From Clostridium sp. (GTDB lineage Bacteria > Bacillota > Clostridia > Clostridiales > Clostridiaceae), in NCBI RefSeq assembly GCF_021372645.1, contig NZ_JAJFUC010000045.1:1-64000 (forward strand): 64,000 nucleotides of DNA. The letters are read 5' to 3'. The notes beneath the pieces were generated by a model. That model saw only the letters and a list, made by a program, of their open reading frames with translations, was not told the origin of the DNA and ran no database searches. Below are positions 39,018-47,073 of this stretch, piece by piece (the stretch's first letter is position 1; every line of letters begins with the position of its first letter). The translations under genes and the position numbers were made by a program.

Positions 39018-39827
39018 ATGAAAATAGGAAACAAAGAATTTAAAATCGGGGAAAGAACATATATCATGGGGATATTGAATTTTACACCAGATTCTTTTTC
39101 TGATGGAGGAGAATTTAATAATATAGATTTAGCTATAGAACATGTAAAAAAAATGATAGATGATGGAGCAGACATAATAGATGTAGGGGGAGAGTCTACT
39201 AGACCGGGCTATACATTGATAAATGATGAAGAAGAGATAAGTAGAGTTGTTCCTATAATAAAAGCTATAAAAGAAAATTTTGATATTTCTATATCTATAG
39301 ATACATACAAAGCAAAGGTAGCTGAAAAAGCATTAGAAGCTGGAGCTAATCTTATTAATGACATATGGGGATTTAAAAAAGAAAAAGATATGGCGAAGGT
39401 TGCAGCAAAATATAATGTACCTTGTTGTTTAATGCATAATAGAGAGAATGAAGATTATAAAAATTTAATGGAAGATATATTAGATGATTTAAGGGAAAGT
39501 ATAAGAATAGCTAAAGAAGCTGGAGTCAAGGATGAAAATATAATATTAGATCCTGGCATAGGCTTTGCTAAAACTTATGAACAAAATTTAGAAACTATGA
39601 ATAATTTAGAAAGATTAAAAGAATTGGGATATCCAATACTATTAGGAACATCAAGAAAACGTATGATAGGACTTACTCTAGATTTGCCAGTAGGGGAAAG
39701 AGTAGAAGGAACTGTTGCTACAACTGTTGTTGGAATAATGAAAGATGCTTGTGATTTTGTGAGAGTTCATGATGTATTAGAAAATTCAAGAGCTGCAAAA
39801 ATGACTGATGTAATTGTAAGAAGATAG
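39018..39827 (+). CDS. folP: Dihydropteroate synthase
   Basis: The 269-residue TIM-barrel enzyme joins 4-aminobenzoate to the pterin diphosphate, the sulfonamide target. Motifs ILNFTPDSFSDGGEF (about 20-34), DVGGESTRPGYT, and the C-terminal FVRVHDV with SRAAKMTDVI are intact. Loop residues are ordinary. SD TAGGAGG precedes the ATG. Confidence 0.97.
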   Translation: MKIGNKEFKIGERTYIMGILNFTPDSFSDGGEFNNIDLAIEHVKKMIDDGADIIDVGGESTRPGYTLINDEEEISRVVPIIKAIKENFDISISIDTYKAKVAEKALEAGANLINDIWGFKKEKDMAKVAAKYNVPCCLMHNRENEDYKNLMEDILDDLRESIRIAKEAGVKDENIILDPGIGFAKTYEQNLETMNNLERLKELGYPILLGTSRKRMIGLTLDLPVGERVEGTVATTVVGIMKDACDFVRVHDVLENSRAAKMTDVIVRR

Positions 39828-39839
39828 GATGGATGAATT

Positions 39840-40661
39840 TTGGATAAAATGTATATAAGAGAGTTAGAGTTATTTGGGTTTCATGGAGTTTTTGAAGAAG
39901 AAAAAAGATTAGGCCAAAAATTTATATTATCTTTAGAACTAGATTTGGATTTAAAGTCAGCAGGGAAAACTGGAGATTTAGCAAAGTCAGTACATTATGG
40001 TGAGTTGTGTGAAAAAGTAGATAAAGAATTTGTAAGAGAAAGCTATGAACTTATAGAAACTGTAGCTTTAAATCTAGCAGATTTTATTCTTAATGAATAT
40101 ACAATAATAAATGGTGTTAAAGTATTCTTAAAAAAGCCTTGGGCACCAGTGAGAAAATCCTTAGATACTGTGGAAATAATGATTGAAAGAAAAAGACATA
40201 AAGCATATATAGGTCTAGGATCTAATATTGGAGATAAAGAGAGGTATTTAAAGGAAGCAATAAATAAAATATCAATAGAAAAGAATATTGATATGAGAAA
40301 ACAATCCTCGTTTATTACAACAAAGCCATGGGGATATTTAGATCAAGGAGATTTCTTAAATGCAGTTATAGAAATAGAAACAACACTAGAACCTGAGGAA
40401 CTTATGGATCTACTGCTTAAGGTTGAAGAAGAACTAGATAGGGAAAGAACAATAAAGTGGGGACCTAGAACTATTGATTTAGATATAATTATGTATGATG
40501 AATTAATTTCTTCTAATGAAAAAGTAATTCTTCCACATCCAAGAATGCATGAAAGAGAATTTGTATTAACATCATTAAATGAAATAGCACCATATCTTAT
40601 GCATCCTGTGCTTTATAAGAGAGTATTTACTTTGTTAGAAGAACTCAACTCAAACAATTAA
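39840..40661 (+). CDS. folBK: Fused dihydroneopterin aldolase and pterin pyrophosphokinase
   Basis: The 273-residue protein joins two folate enzymes. Residues 1-118 are FolB-like (YIRELELFGFHGVFEEEKRL, and the acidic ELIETVALNLADFI). Residues 119-273 are FolK (AYIGLGSNIGDKERYLKEAI, WGPRTIDLDIIMYDELI). It makes 6-hydroxymethyl-dihydropterin diphosphate, the substrate of FolP just upstream. The start is TTG 39840 after GGATGG, or ATG 39849. No folE is present nearby. Confidence 0.93.
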   Translation: MDKMYIRELELFGFHGVFEEEKRLGQKFILSLELDLDLKSAGKTGDLAKSVHYGELCEKVDKEFVRESYELIETVALNLADFILNEYTIINGVKVFLKKPWAPVRKSLDTVEIMIERKRHKAYIGLGSNIGDKERYLKEAINKISIEKNIDMRKQSSFITTKPWGYLDQGDFLNAVIEIETTLEPEELMDLLLKVEEELDRERTIKWGPRTIDLDIIMYDELISSNEKVILPHPRMHEREFVLTSLNEIAPYLMHPVLYKRVFTLLEELNSNN

Positions 40662-40762
40662 ATTTAGAAAAATATGGTATAGTAATCTTTATAAATGATA
40701 ATAATTATACCAACATGGAAGAAAAAGTTATGATTTTAAAGAACATAGTATAATTAAGTATA

Positions 40763-40806
40763 AAGTGAAGTTCAGATGGAGTTTAATCTTCATCTGAATT
40801 TCACTT
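40763..40806 (+). terminator. Long hairpin after folBK
   Basis: A stem of about 19 bp (40763-40781 with 40788-40806, two G-U pairs, 6-base loop) lies 100 bases after the folBK stop. No T run follows, so it is only a weak terminator candidate; it may alternatively belong to the leader of the next gene. Confidence 0.5.
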
Positions 40807-40839
40807 GGACTTATAAATACAAGGATACAATACCCAGAG

Positions 40840-40900
40840 ATCTAGGCCACTTAGCACTAGTCTAGAAATCGTGGTGCGTTAGTGGTAGTTAGCTATCGGA
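40840..40900 (+). promoter_or_regulatory. Candidate structured leader before the AIM24-family gene
   Basis: CCACTTAGCAC (40847-40857) pairs with GTGCGTTAGTGG (40874-40885) with one bulged C, and CTA (40842-40844) pairs with TAG just outside. The stretch is clearly richer in G and C than its surroundings, and is adjacent to the hairpin at 40763-40806. No known riboswitch consensus was recognised. Confidence 0.45.
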
Positions 40901-40930
40901 TAGAATAATTTGTTATGTAGGAGTATTTTT

Positions 40931-41764
40931 ATGAGAAGTTCACTAAAATTTACGAATAAATTGAATATGTTATCTGAAATGGAGTGTGAATCTAAGTTTC
41001 AAATATTAGAATATGAGAATTTAAATGGAGCAATTGATGTTGAAACGGCCTTGGGGCTTAATATAATTAGGCAAAGCGGAATAAAGCTAAAACAAATAAG
41101 AATAATATTGGAGGAGAGTTCAGTAAAGCTTGAATCAGGTTCTTTAAGCTATATGAAAGGTAATATAGAAATAAAGAATAAGTCAGGTGGATTATTAGGA
41201 TTTGGGAAAAAGATCATATCAAGTAAGTTAATAGGAGAAACAGTATTTAAACCTACTTATAGTGGTACCGGAGAGATATTTTTAGAACCTTCCTTTGGAC
41301 ATTTTGCATTAATAGAATTAGAAGATGATGAAATAATAGTAAGTGAGAATATGTTTTATGCATGTGAAGATGGAATAGAAGTTAATGCAACAATGCAAAA
41401 GAATGTTTCAGCTGCATTCTTAGGAAATGAAGGTTTTTATCAAGCTAGAATTCAAGGAAGTGGAATAGTTGCACTTAAAGTTCCAGTTCCAGAAAGTGAA
41501 ATATTTAAGTGCATATTAATTAACGATACGTTAAAGGTAGATGGTAACTTGGCAATTTTAAGAACAGGAAATATTGAATTTTCTGTAGAAAAATCATCTA
41601 AATCTATTGTGGGAACGGCACTTAGTGGAGAAGGAATGGTTAATGTATATAGAGGTACAGGTGAAGTTTGGCTAATACCAACAAAAAGTGTGTATAAAGA
41701 GTTGAAAATGAAAGGATTAAAAGATGTAGATAAATTACAGTCTGAAATAGATACAAATATATAG
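40931..41764 (+). CDS. AIM24-family protein
   Basis: The 277-residue protein (MRSSLKFTNKLNMLSEMECE from ATG 40931, after TAGGAG) is a beta-rich AIM24/TIGR00266-like protein. Features are the repeated glycine-containing strands GIKLKQIRII, GSLSYMKGNIEI, GTGEIFLEP, GSGIVALKVPV and GTGEVWLIPT. Family members are soluble or membrane-associated and of unknown bacterial function. Length is typical. An in-frame upstream TTG/GTG region lacks an SD. Confidence 0.8.
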   Translation: MRSSLKFTNKLNMLSEMECESKFQILEYENLNGAIDVETALGLNIIRQSGIKLKQIRIILEESSVKLESGSLSYMKGNIEIKNKSGGLLGFGKKIISSKLIGETVFKPTYSGTGEIFLEPSFGHFALIELEDDEIIVSENMFYACEDGIEVNATMQKNVSAAFLGNEGFYQARIQGSGIVALKVPVPESEIFKCILINDTLKVDGNLAILRTGNIEFSVEKSSKSIVGTALSGEGMVNVYRGTGEVWLIPTKSVYKELKMKGLKDVDKLQSEIDTNI

Positions 41765-41906
41765 TGTTCTTAATTTGAAATAAGTATTATTTATTTAATT
41801 AACGTATAGGATGCAAATATATTTAACACTTTCATATATTAAAGTTGTAAAGTGAAATGTAGATGGTTATAATTAGATATAAATAATTATACAATGAGGT
41901 GATAAA

Positions 41907-42209
41907 GTGAGTTCTTTAGAGTCAAAAATTAAAAGTAAAGAATTAGATTTGTTTTTTAAAGCAATTTTAGAACTTAAAGATATAAATGAATGTTATAAAT
42001 TTTTCGAAGATGTAGCAACTATAAATGAAGTTAAATCATTAGCTCAAAGATTACATGTAGCAAATCTACTTAAGCATAAAAAGACTTATTCAGAAATAAC
42101 TGAAATAACAGGTGCTAGTACAGCAACTATCAGCAGAGTTAACAGATGTTTAAATTATGGAAGTGAGGGCTATAATTTAGTGTTAGAAAGATTAGAGGAT
42201 GGAAAATAG
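41907..42209 (+). CDS. yerC: YerC/YecD-family TrpR-like regulator
   Basis: The 100-residue product starts at GTG 41907 after GAGGTG. It has the helix-turn-helix of the TrpR fold, KTYSEITEITGASTATISRV (about 60-79), and the family core LAQRLHVANLLK. YerC-type proteins are small DNA-binding repressors whose ligands are mostly not settled. It stands alone, 140 bases after the AIM24 gene; nothing else supported lies in 42210-42430. Confidence 0.88.
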   Translation: MSSLESKIKSKELDLFFKAILELKDINECYKFFEDVATINEVKSLAQRLHVANLLKHKKTYSEITEITGASTATISRVNRCLNYGSEGYNLVLERLEDGK

Positions 42210-42430
42210 ATTAATATAAACACTGATTTTAAAATAATGAACTGAAGGATAATAATTTTAGACGTAGTAGTTTTTTAATAAAACAGGAGATTGTAAATAG
42301 TTATAAAAAATATTATACTATTTAAGATGAAATACATGTAAAAGCTACAAATAACATTGTCTTTTATAGGTGATTAAAAATATTATAGTAAGTGAGTACT
42401 ATAATAGAATAAAAAAAGTGAGGTAAAATT

Positions 42431-43777
42431 ATGAGTAGAATGTTTGGAACTGATGGAGTTAGAGGAGTTGCAAATACAGAATTAACAGCAAGGATGGCAT
42501 ATGATCTTGGAAGAGCAGGTGCATATGTATTAACAGAAGGAGCTCATAAGCCTAAGATATTAGTTGGAAAAGATACAAGAATATCAGGGGATATGTTGGA
42601 ATCAGCATTAATATCAGGAATATTATCAGTTGGAGCTGAGGCAGTAGTGCTTGGCGTAGTACCAACACCAGCTGTTGCATATTTAATAAGAAAATATGGA
42701 GCTGATGCAGGTGTTATGATTTCTGCATCGCATAACCCAGTAGAATATAACGGTATTAAGTTCTTTAATGATAAAGGATACAAGCTTTCAGATGAATTAG
42801 AAGACGAGATTCAAAGTGTTATTGAAAATGATTTTGAAGGGGTACAAAATCCAATTGGTACAGACTTGGGAAGAGAAACAATTGAAGTATCCGCATTAAC
42901 TGATTATATAGAATTTGCTCAAAATACAATACCTTATAGTTTAAAGGGATTAAAAGTAGCTTTAGATTGTGCAAATGGAGCTTCATATAAATCTTCAGTA
43001 AAGGCATTTAGAGAATTAGGTGCTGATGTATTTGTAATTAATGATAATCCAGATGGAACAAATATAAATGAAAGCTGTGGATCAACACATCCAGAAGAAC
43101 TAATGGAATATGTAGTTAAAAAGGGGTGTGATTTAGGGTTTGCATTTGATGGAGATGCAGATAGATGTTTAGCCATTGATGAAAAAGGTAACTTAATAAA
43201 TGGTGATTTTATATTAATGTTATGTGCAAGATATTTAAAAGAGCTAGGAAAGTTAAAAGATAATACTTTAGTTGTAACTGTGATGAGTAATCTTGGGTTA
43301 GATATTGCGTGTAAAAAAGAAGGAATAAATCTTGTTAAAACTAGTGTTGGAGATAGATATGTTTTAGAAGAAATGGTTAAAGATAAATATGTTTTAGGTG
43401 GAGAACAATCAGGTCATGTCATATTCTTAGATTATAACTCAACTGGAGACGGGTTAGTTACAGCACTTCAAATTTCAGGTATAGTTAAGAAGAAGGAAAC
43501 ACCTTTATCTGAATTATGTTCAATAATGAAAGACCTTCCACAAGTATTAGCTAATGCAACAATTCCAAATGACAAAAAAGATTTATATTTAACAGATGAT
43601 GAAATACAAGGTGAAATAAAGAAAATAGAAGACGCCTTAAATGGGATTGGAAGAGTTCTTATCAGACCTTCTGGAACAGAACCATTAATTAGAGTTATGC
43701 TTGAAGGCGAAAATCAAGCAGAAATAAATAAAATGGCTCATGATCTAGCAAATTTAATTGAGAAAAAATATAACTAA
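42431..43777 (+). CDS. glmM: Phosphoglucosamine mutase
   Basis: The 448-residue enzyme converts glucosamine-6-phosphate to glucosamine-1-phosphate for peptidoglycan precursors. It begins [20 protein letters not shown], has the phosphorylated serine S100 in SASHNP, the metal loop DGDADR (about 240-245) and [12 protein letters not shown] near the end. In many Firmicutes it directly follows cdaA-cdaR; here other genes intervene. No glmS is adjacent. Confidence 0.97.
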   Translation: MSRMFGTDGVRGVANTELTARMAYDLGRAGAYVLTEGAHKPKILVGKDTRISGDMLESALISGILSVGAEAVVLGVVPTPAVAYLIRKYGADAGVMISASHNPVEYNGIKFFNDKGYKLSDELEDEIQSVIENDFEGVQNPIGTDLGRETIEVSALTDYIEFAQNTIPYSLKGLKVALDCANGASYKSSVKAFRELGADVFVINDNPDGTNINESCGSTHPEELMEYVVKKGCDLGFAFDGDADRCLAIDEKGNLINGDFILMLCARYLKELGKLKDNTLVVTVMSNLGLDIACKKEGINLVKTSVGDRYVLEEMVKDKYVLGGEQSGHVIFLDYNSTGDGLVTALQISGIVKKKETPLSELCSIMKDLPQVLANATIPNDKKDLYLTDDEIQGEIKKIEDALNGIGRVLIRPSGTEPLIRVMLEGENQAEINKMAHDLANLIEKKYN

Positions 43778-43847
43778 GGATGTTAAAATTTTATATAAAT
43801 TAGGCACATGGAAAATTAATGTAAAATATTTGCTATAGTGATATAAG

Positions 43848-43960
43848 GGAGGAATTCTATTATAAATAGGGTTCCTCTAAATTATAAGAAGCAATGTGAT
43901 GTAGAGGTATAGCTTATAAGGAGTAACCAGTGAATGGAGTATTATTTAAAGTTACTTATA
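43848..43960 (+). promoter_or_regulatory. Candidate folded leader before the CNNM/CorC gene
   Basis: GGAGGAATTCTAT (43848-43860) pairs with ATAGGGTTCCTCT (43866-43878), a 13-bp stem with two G-U pairs. Then TATAAG (43883-43888) pairs with CTTATA (43913-43918). The same TATAA (43915-43919), with GTAAC (43923-43927), can instead pair with GTTACTTATA (43951-43960). Two mutually exclusive stems are thus possible, as in a switch. No terminator with poly-T follows. Ligand unknown. Confidence 0.4.
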
Positions 43961-44046
43961 CAAAGAATATAATTAAAGATATTAACATAAATACTTTATT
44001 TATGTTAATATATAAATAAAATATTTATGTTATGGAGGAGAAGAAA

Positions 44047-45369
44047 ATGGAAGGTGAATCAGCCCAGACAACTAATACTATTATGCAAATTTTATTTTTA
44101 GTTATATTAACCTTAATTAATGCATTCTTTTCATCAGCAGAAATGTCAATTGTTTCAGTAAACAAAAATAAAATTAAAATGTTAGCAAATGAAGGTAATA
44201 AAAAAGCAAAAGTCCTTTGCAAATTGATTGAAGAACCAACAAAATTTCTATCAACAGTTCAAGTAGGTATGACACTCGCAGGATTTTTTGCAAGTGCATC
44301 AGCAGCTACAGGAATTTCAGAACAATTAGGAGTGTTTTTTATTAGTATAAATGTACCATATGGACAACAAGTTGCATTTATAGGAGTTACAATTTTATTA
44401 TCATATTTTACATTAGTATTTGGAGAATTGGTTCCAAAGAGAATAGCCTTAAGAGAATCTGAAAAGATAGCTATGTTCTCTCTTAGACCAATAATATTTA
44501 TTTCTAAAATTGCAGCTCCATTTATAAAAATATTATCACTATCAACGTCTTTACTAGTAAAACTTATTGGATTAGATAATAAAGAATTAGATGAAATAGT
44601 AACAAAAGAAGAACTTAAATCATTTATAGAGACAGGAGAAGAGCAGGGTGCTATAAATGAAAGTGAAAAAGAAATGATAGAGGGAATATTTGAATTTGAT
44701 AATAAAAAAGTTGAAAAAGTTATGACACCTAGAACAGAAGTATATTGCATAAACATCAAAGAGCCATTAAACGCTTATTTAGATGAATTATTGGAAATGA
44801 GATATTCAAGAGTTCCAGTATATGAAGATAATATAGATAATGTAATAGGTATTCTATATATGAAGGATTTTATAATTGAAGCTAAGAATAAAGGCTTTGA
44901 TAATGTGAATATTAAAGATATATTAAAGGAACCATACTTTGTGCATGAAGGAAAGAATGTGCAAGATTTATTTAAATTACTACAAATATCACAGCGTCAT
45001 ATAGCAGTTATAATTGATGAATATGGAGGGTTTTCTGGTATTATAACCATTGAAGATCTCATAGAAGAGATAATGGGAGAAATTAATGATGAAGATGATA
45101 GTAGTGAGGAACGAATTAAAAAAGTGAGAGAAAATACTTTTTTAGTAGATGGTTTAACTACGTTAGAAGAATTAAATGATGAATTAAATTTAGGTATTGA
45201 ATTGGATGATATTGATACTATAAGTGGATTTCTTATTAATTTAATTGGGAATATTCCATCAGAAGAGAATGAGAATATAGTAGAATATAATGATATAACT
45301 TTTAAGGTAGATAAATTAGGAGAGAAGAGAATCGAAAAGATTCTCATAAAGATAAAAAATAGAGATTAA
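44047..45369 (+). CDS. CNNM/CorC (hemolysin C-like) membrane protein
   Basis: The 440-residue protein starts at ATG 44047, six bases after GGAGGAG; ATG 44032 lies before the SD. It has a DUF21 (CNNM) membrane domain (about 1-185), a pair of CBS domains (about 200-330; VMTPRTEVYCINI, IDEYGGFSGIITIEDLIEEI) and a C-terminal CorC_HlyC domain. Relatives are magnesium or cobalt efflux or transport proteins. Its leader may be regulatory. Confidence 0.92.
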   Translation: MEGESAQTTNTIMQILFLVILTLINAFFSSAEMSIVSVNKNKIKMLANEGNKKAKVLCKLIEEPTKFLSTVQVGMTLAGFFASASAATGISEQLGVFFISINVPYGQQVAFIGVTILLSYFTLVFGELVPKRIALRESEKIAMFSLRPIIFISKIAAPFIKILSLSTSLLVKLIGLDNKELDEIVTKEELKSFIETGEEQGAINESEKEMIEGIFEFDNKKVEKVMTPRTEVYCINIKEPLNAYLDELLEMRYSRVPVYEDNIDNVIGILYMKDFIIEAKNKGFDNVNIKDILKEPYFVHEGKNVQDLFKLLQISQRHIAVIIDEYGGFSGIITIEDLIEEIMGEINDEDDSSEERIKKVRENTFLVDGLTTLEELNDELNLGIELDDIDTISGFLINLIGNIPSEENENIVEYNDITFKVDKLGEKRIEKILIKIKNRD

Positions 45370-45377
45370 AATAATAC

Positions 45378-45422
45378 AAAAAGATGGTATTTCACTTCAT
45401 TTAAGTGCAATACCATCTTTTT
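45378..45422 (+). terminator. Terminator of the CNNM/CorC gene
   Basis: AAAAAGATGGTATT pairs with AATACCATCTTTTT, with CACTT/AAGTG inside, making about 19 pairs. The right arm ends in a T run. Confidence 0.88.
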
Positions 45423-45528
45423 ATAAGTTTGTTGAATTTTAAAGTTAAATTTTGATGAATAATAAACGATTAATAAGGGGATAAATAGATTTGTAGAAAA
45501 ATAGCATGTTTACAAGGGGGATAATTAT

Positions 45529-45945
45529 ATGAAGAAGGAAATTTATAATGATTATTTATTAATAATGCCAAGTGGTAACTGCAAGGGATTTAATGACTTA
45601 GAAGGAGTAAAAGCACATATAAATGTATATTATGAAAGAAAACTTGATGATACGCTTCATGAAGATGGATATAATGATGGTACAGATATAGGTGGAGATG
45701 AGCCTAGAATGAATGTATTCACACAATTGGGAGTTGAAGAAGGTAAGTGTGAAGTGTATAAAACAGAAGAATTTATTGAAAAGATTAAAGAAGAATTAGT
45801 TTTTAATGAAGAAAAAGAAGATATAATTTCAAAACTATCAGAAGCAAAAATAAATTTAAATATATATGAATATAGTTTAGATGAAATTTTGGCACATGTT
45901 GAAGAAATTAATGTTATGGAAAATTATGGAGAAGTTAGAGGCTAA
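45529..45945 (+). CDS. Hypothetical protein
   Basis: A 138-residue acidic cytosolic protein begins MKKEIYNDYLLIMPSGNCKG after AAGGGGG. There is no signal or membrane segment. It is rich in Glu, Asp and Lys, with the central YNDGTDIGGDEPRMNVF and a predicted helical C-terminus. Codon use is like the neighbours, so it is a real gene. No family is recognised. It is a single gene between a terminator and the next promoter. Confidence 0.7.
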   Translation: MKKEIYNDYLLIMPSGNCKGFNDLEGVKAHINVYYERKLDDTLHEDGYNDGTDIGGDEPRMNVFTQLGVEEGKCEVYKTEEFIEKIKEELVFNEEKEDIISKLSEAKINLNIYEYSLDEILAHVEEINVMENYGEVRG

Positions 45946-46152
45946 ATTTAAAATGTTAATCAATATAAAAAATGACAAAAATTCTTATATTGAAATTATC
46001 AATTAATATTATTTAAAATATTAATATAATTAATGAAATGATCAAAGCAATGATAAATTAATAAAAAAATATGCAAATAAATAATAAATGATTAATTTTA
46101 TCATATTTTAAATAAGCAAAAAAACAATAATGTAAAATATATTTCTATAATG
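45946..46152. other. AT-rich intergenic stretch
   Basis: No gene or convincing terminator. The base composition is extreme (long A and T runs), which makes pairing predictions unreliable here. The next signal is the promoter at 46153. Confidence 0.6.
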
Positions 46153-46181
46153 TTGACAATAGTAAAAACGGAGAGTAAAAT
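46153..46181 (+). promoter_or_regulatory. Promoter of the branched-chain amino acid operon
   Basis: TTGACA at 46153-46158, 17-base spacer, TAAAAT at 46176-46181. Transcription would begin near 46188, giving a leader of about 310 bases before ilvN. Confidence 0.82.
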
Positions 46182-46187
46182 CTACAT

Positions 46188-46475
46188 TAACAGGAAAAAG
46201 GAAAATTTAATAGGTCCTTAAGTTATTAAATGCTAAGATGGAGAAAATTGTTTAGCAGACAAGTTGCAGAGAGTCGATGGTTGGTGAGAATCGATACTTT
46301 AGCTTTAGAATTATCACTCCTGAGCAGAATCCAGAAAGAGAAAGAAATTTCTTGAGTAAAAGATATCCGGTGTGCATCCGTTATATGCAAGGGTTTGTTA
46401 GAACCTAGTGATATTATATAAGGCGGAATATTATCCCACTTCTTATGATTCATATCATTAAGAGTGGATTTTTTT
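46188..46475 (+). promoter_or_regulatory. T-box leader, isoleucine specifier
   Basis: Stem I is recognisable: GGAG (46240-46243) pairs with CTCC (46317-46320), AAGT and TCGAT pair with ATCGAT and ACTT, and the distal loop GGTTGGTGAGAA with an AGAGAG bulge is the T-box signature. The specifier, read three bases plus A before CTCCTGAGC, is ATC (46313-46315), isoleucine. A terminator (46433-46475; stem of about 14 pairs with mismatches, then seven Ts) follows. The T-box bulge itself is poor: AAGGCGGAAT replaces the usual AAGGGTGGNAC. ATAAG (46418-46422) can pair with CTTAT (46442-46446) as an antiterminator. Confidence 0.85.
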
Positions 46476-46499
46476 AACCATTTTTAAGGGGGAGAGGCA

Positions 46500-47009
46500 A
46501 TGGAAAAACATGTATTATCAGCTTTAGTAAAGAATTCATCTGGTGTTTTAAGCAGAGTTAGTGGATTGTTTTCAAGAAGAGGATATAACATTGACAGTTT
46601 AACTGTTGGTAGAACAGAAGATCCTTCAATCTCAAGAATGACAATCACTCTTATGGGTGATGACAATGTATTAGAACAAGTGAAAAAGCAATTAAACAAA
46701 TTAGAAGATGTTGTAAGAGTTATAGATTTTAAAGTTAATGAATCAGTTTATAGAGAGTTAGTATTGATTAAAGTAAAAGCAAATGCTGAAAATAGATCAG
46801 CTATAAATCAAACAGTAAAGATTTTTAGAAGTAAGATAATTGATTTATCCACTAATACTTTAACAATAGAATTAACAGGGGATGAAGATAAAATATCAGC
46901 ATTAATAAAATTGATGGAAGAATATGGAGTAGAAGAATTAGTTAGAACTGGGGTTACAGCGCTTCAAAGAGGAGAAAAAACTATAAAGAATTCTGTTGAA
47001 AGTTATTAA
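46500..47009 (+). CDS. ilvN: Acetolactate synthase, small regulatory subunit
   Basis: The 169-residue protein begins MEKHVLSALVKNSSGVLSRV and has an N-terminal ACT domain (about 1-80; GVLSRVSGLFSRRGYNIDSL) that binds valine for feedback control, followed by the C-terminal ALS_ss domain with GVEELVRTGVTALQRG. It partners IlvB, encoded five genes later. It is the first gene after the T-box terminator. The name ilvH is also used. Confidence 0.95.
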   Translation: MEKHVLSALVKNSSGVLSRVSGLFSRRGYNIDSLTVGRTEDPSISRMTITLMGDDNVLEQVKKQLNKLEDVVRVIDFKVNESVYRELVLIKVKANAENRSAINQTVKIFRSKIIDLSTNTLTIELTGDEDKISALIKLMEEYGVEELVRTGVTALQRGEKTIKNSVESY

Positions 47010-47073
47010 TTAAAGATAAATTTTGAAACAATGGCAATAAGGCAATGCAAAAGGTAAAGGGGGAGAATGATAT

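Noticed and set aside
40870-40900. tRNA-like D-arm (AGTGGTAG) in the AIM24 leader
   Set aside because: No acceptor stem, anticodon arm or T-arm can be drawn around it.
42210-42430. Possible glmS-type riboswitch near glmM
   Set aside because: No glmS ribozyme core was recognised, the gene is glmM not glmS, and the region shows no folded GC-rich stretch.
43848-43960. M-box or yybP-ykoY riboswitch before the CNNM/CorC gene
   Set aside because: Neither conserved core sequence is visible; it is kept only as an unassigned folded leader.
44259-44759. Long antisense frame within the CNNM/CorC gene
   Set aside because: It lies entirely opposite a conserved coding region, with no SD and with protein composition of a shadow frame.
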